Shown: piece by piece, positions 14,087-18,611 of the stretch | Numbering within the stretch: the stretch's first letter is position 1 | How the letters are laid out: each line of letters starts with the position of its first letter | Assembly: GCA_910577655.1 (NCBI GenBank) | Contig: CAJTOW010000072.1 | Span: 4,144 to 22,754, forward strand | DNA: 18,611 nucleotides | Origin: an uncultured Lachnospiraceae bacterium | Lineage (GTDB): Bacteria > Bacillota > Clostridia > Lachnospirales > Lachnospiraceae | Direction of reading: 5' to 3' | Notes under the pieces: model-generated | Database searches by the model: none | What the model was told of the DNA's origin: nothing | The model's input: the letters and a program-made list of their open reading frames with translations, nothing else | Position numbers and translations under genes: made by a program

Positions 14087-15268
14087 ATGCAGGTTTTAGA
14101 AGGAATCAGGATTGTGGATTTAAGCACAGCATACTCAGCACCCATCGGCACTCTGCAGCTGGCAGACTTTGGCGCGGATGTGATCAAGATCGAGAATACA
14201 GGCGCTGGAGACGGCTCCCGTACCTGGAGTCCCTTTGTCAATCATGAGGGGATGGCGTTCATGTATGCAAACCGGAACAAAAAGAGTATTACCCTGAATC
14301 TCAAGTCAGAGGAAGGGAAGAAGGCGCTTCTTGAACTGGTAAAGACAGCAGATGTTGTAGTGGAAAATTTCCGTCCGGGTGTCATGAGCCGTCTGGGAAT
14401 TGATTATGATGTCATGAAAGCGGTGAAACCGGATATTATTATGGCATCCTTGTCCGGCTATGGACAGACAGGACCTTATGCCAAACGCGGAGCCTACTCC
14501 AACTATGTGGAAGCGCAGAGTGGTCTGATGTATATCACCGGATGGCCGGATGGACTTCCGACCGGCTCTGGTGTCGCGTTTGCGGACAGTGTTGCGGGGA
14601 TGTTCCTGGTACAGGGAATTATGTATGCGTTGTTCCACAGGGAAAGAACCGGACAGGGACAGTATGTGGATATTTCTATGATGGACTGCCTGATCGCGTT
14701 GCTTCAGCATGCATTTACGCAGTATTCAACCCTGGGGCAGGAGCCGGAACGGATCGGCAACCGGGATCTGTCAGACTATCCCTATGATACGTTCCTTGCA
14801 AAGGACGGATATTGCCAGCTGGGGAATACGGTAGCAGCAGACTGGCGGCCATTTGCAGAAGCCATCGGACGTCCGGATCTGGGAGCGGATCCTGAATATG
14901 ATACGGCGGAGAAGCGCTGGAAGCATGTTGATGAGCTTCATGATATAATCCAGGAATGGGCATCCAGACATACCCGTGGGGAAATCGAAGAGATCTTCAG
15001 TGAGCATAAGCAGCTGTTTGCGTCGATCCAGAAGATAAGCGAGGTGATGGAAGACCCCCAGGCCCTCCACCGCAATATGGTGATCGATATGGAGTACAAT
15101 GGAACAAAGTATAAAGATAAGGGAATTGCAATCAAGATGAGTGAGACTCCAGGTACGATCCGGATGATGCCGCCGACCCAGGGCCAGCATACGGATGAGA
15201 TTCTGGCGGAGCTGGGATACGATTCAGAACAGATTGCCCAGCTTAGGGAGAAGGGGGTGATCCGCTGA
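14087..15268 (+). CDS. CaiB/BaiF-type (class III) CoA-transferase
   Basis: A 393-residue protein with AGGAGGA 6 nt upstream of the start MQVLEGIRIVD. Family landmarks: N-terminal VLEGIRIVDLSTAYSAPIGT, LADFGADVIKIENTGAGD, NRNKKSITLNLKSEEGKKAL, VVENFRPGVMSRLGIDYDVM, and ASLSGYGQTGPYAKRGAY. The probable nucleophilic aspartate is Asp167 in AFADSVAGMF, matching Asp169 of formyl-CoA transferase. GQGQYVDISMMD follows. The C-terminal segment with VMEDPQALHRNMVIDMEYNG is also typical. It should move CoA between carboxylic acids in the cytosol. It is joined directly to the MaoC-like gene (TGA then ATG), so the acid it activates or recycles is probably the substrate or product of those enzymes. Confidence 0.94.
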   Translation: MQVLEGIRIVDLSTAYSAPIGTLQLADFGADVIKIENTGAGDGSRTWSPFVNHEGMAFMYANRNKKSITLNLKSEEGKKALLELVKTADVVVENFRPGVMSRLGIDYDVMKAVKPDIIMASLSGYGQTGPYAKRGAYSNYVEAQSGLMYITGWPDGLPTGSGVAFADSVAGMFLVQGIMYALFHRERTGQGQYVDISMMDCLIALLQHAFTQYSTLGQEPERIGNRDLSDYPYDTFLAKDGYCQLGNTVAADWRPFAEAIGRPDLGADPEYDTAEKRWKHVDELHDIIQEWASRHTRGEIEEIFSEHKQLFASIQKISEVMEDPQALHRNMVIDMEYNGTKYKDKGIAIKMSETPGTIRMMPPTQGQHTDEILAELGYDSEQIAQLREKGVIR

Positions 15269-15745
15269 ATGTCCGTTTTGCATTACGAATTTAAAGGAAT
15301 GCTGTATGATGAATGGGAACTGGACAAGACATATATTACCGCTGCGAGAACGATCCGGCAGTCAGATGTGGACCGGTATTGTGCGCTTTCCGGGGACTAC
15401 AGCCCGGAATATACAAATGCCCTTTTTGTCCAGGACAGTTTCTTTAAAAAACAGGTAGTCCCGGGAGGTCTGACTTTTATCATTGGAAATGGTCTGGACT
15501 GTCAGACCTTGTGGGTGGACGGCAGCTATATCGGACTGCTGGATCAGCAGATGCGCTTTAGCGCACCGGTTTTTGTGGGGGATACGATATATCTTACCAT
15601 GACGCCAACCGCGAAACGGCTGTCAAGAAAACCAGGCAGGGGAATCATCACTTACCAGATCCAGATCCTGAACCAGAAGGATGAGGTGGTCATGGATGGC
15701 GTATGGGTTATTTTGATGGCAACAGACCGTGAGCATATGGAGTGA
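15269..15745 (+). CDS. MaoC-like hot-dog protein, catalytic His missing
   Basis: A 158-residue single hot-dog domain that starts at the base following the CoA-transferase stop, with AAGGGGG upstream. The MaoC/R-specific enoyl-CoA hydratase signature is recognisable as LSGDYSPEYTNALF: Asp43 is present, but the histidine expected five residues later is Tyr48. The downstream VVPGGLTFIIG and FSAPVFVGDTIYLTMT blocks are normal. It closely resembles the next gene product (shared YDEWE.DK.YIT.ARTI and LSGD), so the two are tandem paralogues. It may be a structural partner subunit of that protein or a non-hydratase hot-dog enzyme. Confidence 0.88.
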   Translation: MSVLHYEFKGMLYDEWELDKTYITAARTIRQSDVDRYCALSGDYSPEYTNALFVQDSFFKKQVVPGGLTFIIGNGLDCQTLWVDGSYIGLLDQQMRFSAPVFVGDTIYLTMTPTAKRLSRKPGRGIITYQIQILNQKDEVVMDGVWVILMATDREHME

Positions 15746-15758
15746 GAGGGGGGATTGT

Positions 15759-16244
15759 ATGTCGATGAGAGATTATTCGTTCAGGGGACTTTTGTATGAT
15801 GAATGGGAAGTGGACAAAGAGTACATCACAGGCGCCAGAACCATCACAGAGACAGATGTGGTGAATTTTGCCGGACTTTCCGGAGACTGGTCAGCCACCC
15901 ATATCAACGATGTTTATGGAAAAAGTACAGTCTATGGAAGCAGAATCGTATATGGAAATGTGACTTTTATTGTAAGCACGGGTCTTTTGACCCAGACCAT
16001 GCTGTTTGAGGGGACAGCCAGGACGCTTTTGGATATGCAGATCAGTTATCAGGAGCCGGTCCGCTTTGAGGATACCATTTACTGCCGGTTCGTTCCGGTA
16101 GAGAAGCGTCCCAGCAGAAAATATCCGGATTGTGGCATTGTGACTTTCAAGGTGTATGTATATAATCAAAATGACCAGCAGGTCGCAGAGGAACGCCTGG
16201 TATTCCTGGTTTCCCGGAAGACAGTACATATGCAGGAAGCTTAG
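15759..16244 (+). CDS. MaoC-like enoyl-CoA hydratase, catalytic Asp/His present
   Basis: A 161-residue hot-dog protein; the start MSMRDYSFRG is preferred, with GAGGGGGG about 7 nt upstream, over an earlier in-frame ATG overlapping the previous gene. LSGDWSATHINDVYG keeps both Asp43 and His48, the spacing of the catalytic pair in R-specific enoyl-CoA hydratases. Later blocks YGNVTFIVSTGLL and YQEPVRFEDTIYCRF are typical. It lies 13 nt after its paralogue, consistent with a heteromeric enzyme. Its stop codon TAG is supplied by an element-like end (TA-GAGCGTG), so the native C-terminus may have been slightly different. The expected reaction is reversible hydration of an enoyl-CoA. Confidence 0.88.
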   Translation: MSMRDYSFRGLLYDEWEVDKEYITGARTITETDVVNFAGLSGDWSATHINDVYGKSTVYGSRIVYGNVTFIVSTGLLTQTMLFEGTARTLLDMQISYQEPVRFEDTIYCRFVPVEKRPSRKYPDCGIVTFKVYVYNQNDQQVAEERLVFLVSRKTVHMQEA

Positions 16245-16322
16245 AGCGTGTCTGAACTTCGGAAACCACATAAAATCTGCCGGAGAGATATTCTGGTGTC
16301 TGGTTCTGGAGAAATCTGCCGG
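16242..16322. repeat. Element-like terminus at the MaoC stop, and an 11-bp direct repeat in the spacer
   Basis: TAGAGCGTGTCTGAAC (16242-16257, T to C) matches the outer end of the 160-bp element (TAGAGCGTGTTTGAAA) with a TA at the boundary. No matching opposite terminus is seen in the ~95 nt before the next gene. AAATCTGCCGG occurs at 16273-16283 and again at 16312-16322. This is the only sizeable gap inside the CoA-enzyme operon. Confidence 0.55.
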
Positions 16323-16350
16323 TGATCAAAAAAGAAAGTGAGGAAGAAAA

Positions 16351-16803
16351 ATGGAACGAGGAACAATGAGATTGAGAATGGGAGTTGCGGATACCCATTA
16401 CGCCGGTAACCTGGTAGCAGGTGCCCGGATCATTGAATTGATGGATGATGCCGGGACGGAACTTCCCATTATGGCAGGAGGAGACGAGGGCCTGCTGGCC
16501 TGCTGGAAGCATGTGGAACAGTATGTACCAGTGTATCTGGGAGACTATCTGGAGATCAGGACCTGGGTAAGCCGCTGGGGAAATACCTCCTTTGACTGGG
16601 AAGCCGAGGTTTATAAGGTATGTGAGCTGGTGGATAAAAGTGGGAAAAGCAGTGCCTGCAATATTATCGAGCCGCCGGCACTGGTCGCCAAGGGGTCTTA
16701 TGTGGGTGTGATACCCAGAGAGCTGAACCGGGGATTTCAGGTGCCCAAAGAAGAGATTCCCTTTATTCCCCATAATGGTGAAAACTGGTGGGAGAAAAAG
16801 TAA
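16351..16803 (+). CDS. 3-aminobutyryl-CoA / beta-alanyl-CoA ammonia-lyase-like hot-dog protein
   Basis: A 150-residue protein with GAGGAAG upstream. It carries the pattern of the Kal/Acl group: RLRMGVADTHYAGNLVAGAR (residues ~7-26), TELPIMAGGDEGLL (36-49), HVEQYVPVYLGDYLEI (54-69) and RWGNTSFDWEAEVY (75-88). Known members remove ammonia from 3-aminobutyryl-CoA in lysine fermentation (Kal) or from beta-alanyl-CoA (Acl), giving an enoyl-CoA. Length fits Acl. The neighbouring acyl-CoA ligase, CoA-transferase and MaoC proteins would form and consume such an enoyl-CoA. The exact amino acid is not determined; a plain thioesterase-like hot-dog function remains possible. Confidence 0.8.
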   Translation: MERGTMRLRMGVADTHYAGNLVAGARIIELMDDAGTELPIMAGGDEGLLACWKHVEQYVPVYLGDYLEIRTWVSRWGNTSFDWEAEVYKVCELVDKSGKSSACNIIEPPALVAKGSYVGVIPRELNRGFQVPKEEIPFIPHNGENWWEKK

Positions 16804-16832
16804 CACTTATACAGAAAGCCAGGGGATCAAAG

Positions 16833-18446
16833 ATGGAGCTGATCAGGAAAACCATTGGAGAATGTCTGAAGGAGTGCGTAGGGAAGAATGGAAACAATCC
16901 TGCCATGGGAAGCGGGGAGCAGGTATATACCTGGGAGATGCTGGAACGTTTGACCGGGTATATGGCAGTGCGCATGTTGTCAGAGAGTATCCGGAAGGGA
17001 ACCCATGTGGCCATATGGAGCACCAATTCTCCAAACTGGGTGATCGTCTTTCTCGCGCTGGTAAGGATTGGGGCGATTCCGGTACTGGTCAATACCTGCT
17101 GCAGCAGGCAGGAGCTGGAGCAGGTGCTGCGGTATGCGGATGTACATGATGTATATTATGGAGAAGGCTACAAAGATCTGGATTATAAGCTTATGGTTCA
17201 GGAACTGAAAGAGTCTATGGGGGATCAGGTCAGAAACTGGATTTACATAGGAACTGATTCACGGGAACAATGGATGACAGAAGAGGAATTTCAAGAAAAC
17301 GAAAAGGAGCAGAATGCTCTTGTGTGGCTTGCCGGGTACGAGAAGCTGGTGTATGCCCAGGATACAGCGACAATGCTGTTCACATCCGGGACGACCTCCA
17401 GGCCCAAAGGCGTGATGTTAAGTCATTATAGTCTTTTGAATAGCGCCCTTGAGACGTGTGCCCATATGAAATGGAACAGAGAGGACATAATGCTGGTGAC
17501 TGTACCGCTGTTTCATTGTTTTGGAATTACCTCTTGTCTGCTGTCGGGAATCCATATCGGTTACAAGATGGAACTGATCCCATATTTTAAATCCCAGAAA
17601 GTTATGGAGAGCATAGAAAATCATCAATGTACTTTGCTGAATGGAGTGCCATCCATGTTTCTGGCTATGATCCGCCATGCGGCGTTTGGGGAATACAATC
17701 TGAGTTCCCTGCGCCGCGGGATCATAGCGGGATCGGCGATTGGAGCCAGGGAATATATGGAGATTCGCGCGGCTATTCCCAGTCTGGTTCTGCATCCTTC
17801 CTACGGACAGACAGAAACTTCTCCCTGCGTGAGTATCGGAGATGTGGAGGACACGATTGAGGAACAGGCAACAACTGCAGGAAGGATCCTGAAACACTGT
17901 GAAACAGCTGTTTTCCATCAGGGCTCTCACAAGCCTGTGGCATGTGGGGAAACAGGAGAAATCTGTGTCAGGGGGTATAATGTCATGCAGGGATATTACC
18001 AGATGCAGAAGGAGACAGAGGCGGTTATTGATCAGGAAGGCTGGCTCCATACGGGAGATCTGGGATTTATCGATCAGAATGAGTTCCTCCACGTGACGGG
18101 ACGGATCAAGGAGATGATCATCCGTGGCGGGGAAAATATTTATCCAGGGGAAATCGAGGAAGCGATTTCCAGATATCCGGGAATCCGGCAGGTCAAGGTG
18201 ATCGGAATGCCGGTGGATGTTCTTCAGGAGATGGTGGTAGCCTGCGTCATAGCAGACCAGGGTGAAACCATCTGTCAGGAAGAACTATTGGCAGGTTTGC
18301 GGGATGTGCTGGCATATTATAAGGTGCCCTCCTATCTGTTTGAATTTGAGACATTTCCTGCGACCGCCAGCGGGAAGATCCGGTTGGAGGCGCTCAGGCA
18401 GATGGTGATGGAGCGGATAAAATCTGTTCGCCTTACGGGAAGATGA
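16833..18446 (+). CDS. AMP-forming acyl-CoA ligase (ANL superfamily)
   Basis: A 537-residue complete enzyme; the start MELIRKTIGE has AGGGG 8 nt upstream and follows the lyase-like gene by 29 nt. Motifs in order: the phosphate-binding loop TMLFTSGTTSRPKGVMLSH (~180-198), VPLFHCFG (~224-231), YGQTETSPC (324-332), the hinge block GWLHTGDLGFIDQNEFLHVT (403-422), GRIKEMIIRGGENIYPGEIE (423-442), and the catalytic lysine Lys515 in TASGKIR. It activates a carboxylate through an acyl-adenylate and loads it on CoA. The overall look is that of medium/long-chain or crotonobetaine/carnitine-CoA-ligase-like members; substrate cannot be read from motifs. It is the last gene of the operon in the window. Confidence 0.94.
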   Translation: MELIRKTIGECLKECVGKNGNNPAMGSGEQVYTWEMLERLTGYMAVRMLSESIRKGTHVAIWSTNSPNWVIVFLALVRIGAIPVLVNTCCSRQELEQVLRYADVHDVYYGEGYKDLDYKLMVQELKESMGDQVRNWIYIGTDSREQWMTEEEFQENEKEQNALVWLAGYEKLVYAQDTATMLFTSGTTSRPKGVMLSHYSLLNSALETCAHMKWNREDIMLVTVPLFHCFGITSCLLSGIHIGYKMELIPYFKSQKVMESIENHQCTLLNGVPSMFLAMIRHAAFGEYNLSSLRRGIIAGSAIGAREYMEIRAAIPSLVLHPSYGQTETSPCVSIGDVEDTIEEQATTAGRILKHCETAVFHQGSHKPVACGETGEICVRGYNVMQGYYQMQKETEAVIDQEGWLHTGDLGFIDQNEFLHVTGRIKEMIIRGGENIYPGEIEEAISRYPGIRQVKVIGMPVDVLQEMVVACVIADQGETICQEELLAGLRDVLAYYKVPSYLFEFETFPATASGKIRLEALRQMVMERIKSVRLTGR

Positions 18447-18511
18447 GCGGGTCTGCCGGATTATGATTTGACCTTTCCAAAGCAAGTATCAGGGCTGACA
18501 AAGGAGTTTTG

Positions 18512-18611
18512 CCGGCATCTGCACGCCCCACTTCGCGGTATATTTGGCCCAAATTCACTAAACGTAGCCCGCTACGCCGCGTTCATTTGGGCCAAATCCC
18601 CACAAGGGGCG
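18512..18611. mobile_element. Second copy of the element core, opposite orientation, truncated by the window edge
   Basis: From GCATCTGCACGCCCC (18514) onward the sequence follows the reverse complement of the 160-bp element core (its bases ~2507-2600) with about six differences in ~90 bases, including both ATTTGGnCCAAAT palindromes and the CGTAG/CTACG hairpin. The expected terminal repeat and adjoining bases are absent at its left side; AAGGAGTTTTGCCG takes their place. It starts ~65 nt after the ligase stop. The spacer 18447-18511 shows no clear terminator. Confidence 0.8.

Overview
The window looks like chromosome of a moderately GC-rich gut clostridium, most likely Lachnospiraceae. This rests on gene content (PadR plus permease-prefix membrane protein, YitT/DUF2179, COG1237 hydrolase, CoA-ligase/CoA-transferase/hot-dog enzyme cluster), strong AGGAGG-type ribosome sites and low-GC sigma-A promoters between GC-richer genes. 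No tRNA, rRNA, CRISPR array or intact transposase gene was seen. The species is not resolved.

Layout. (1) 1-1785, minus strand: a PadR regulator with a textbook sigma-A promoter embedded in a 20-bp inverted repeat, translationally overlapping a membrane protein (permease-prefix N-terminus, FtsW/RodA-like core) that runs off the left edge. (2) 1990-2974: a decay zone. A DeoR-family regulator remnant is split by a 160-bp non-coding element with 17-bp terminal inverted repeats at a TA target. Its missing N-terminus abuts an opposite-strand fragment of a sodium:alanine symporter, which ends in another copy of the element's terminus. (3) 3002-6935, plus strand: ECF-type sigma factor, membrane-anchored anti-sigma-like protein with an 11-residue repeat linker, and a YfbK-like VWA lipoprotein, arranged as one operon. 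(4) 7060-9048: YitT-family membrane protein and an orphan ABC permease. (5) 9179-10720, minus: an unrecognised 513-aa protein with a C-terminal membrane anchor. (6) 10916-13282, plus: COG1237-type metallo-beta-lactamase-fold hydrolase followed by an unusual regulator that joins a LysR-like N-terminus and effector domain to a C-terminal SARP/OmpR-type winged helix, closed by a clear terminator. (7) 13298-18446, plus: a catabolic-looking operon. It starts behind an array of four TGGC/TGGG heptamers spaced 10-11 bp and a perfect palindrome, and contains an APC permease gutted by an internal deletion, a CaiB/BaiF CoA-transferase, two tandem MaoC-like hot-dog proteins, a 3-aminobutyryl-CoA/beta-alanyl-CoA ammonia-lyase-like hot-dog protein, and an AMP-forming acyl-CoA ligase. 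(8) 18512-18611: the core of the same 160-bp element in the opposite orientation, cut by the window edge.

How it may fit together. Region 7 carries activities for loading an acid onto CoA (ligase, transferase), eliminating ammonia from a 3-aminoacyl-CoA (Kal/Acl-like) and hydrating or dehydrating the enoyl-CoA (MaoC pair). I infer a beta-amino-acid-like substrate, regulated by the LysR-SARP hybrid encoded just upstream through the heptamer array. The substrate is not determined by the sequence. The most interesting items are the hybrid regulator with its candidate SARP-style operator, the MaoC pair in which one member has lost the catalytic histidine, and the TA-targeting miniature element whose ends recur at gene-decay boundaries.
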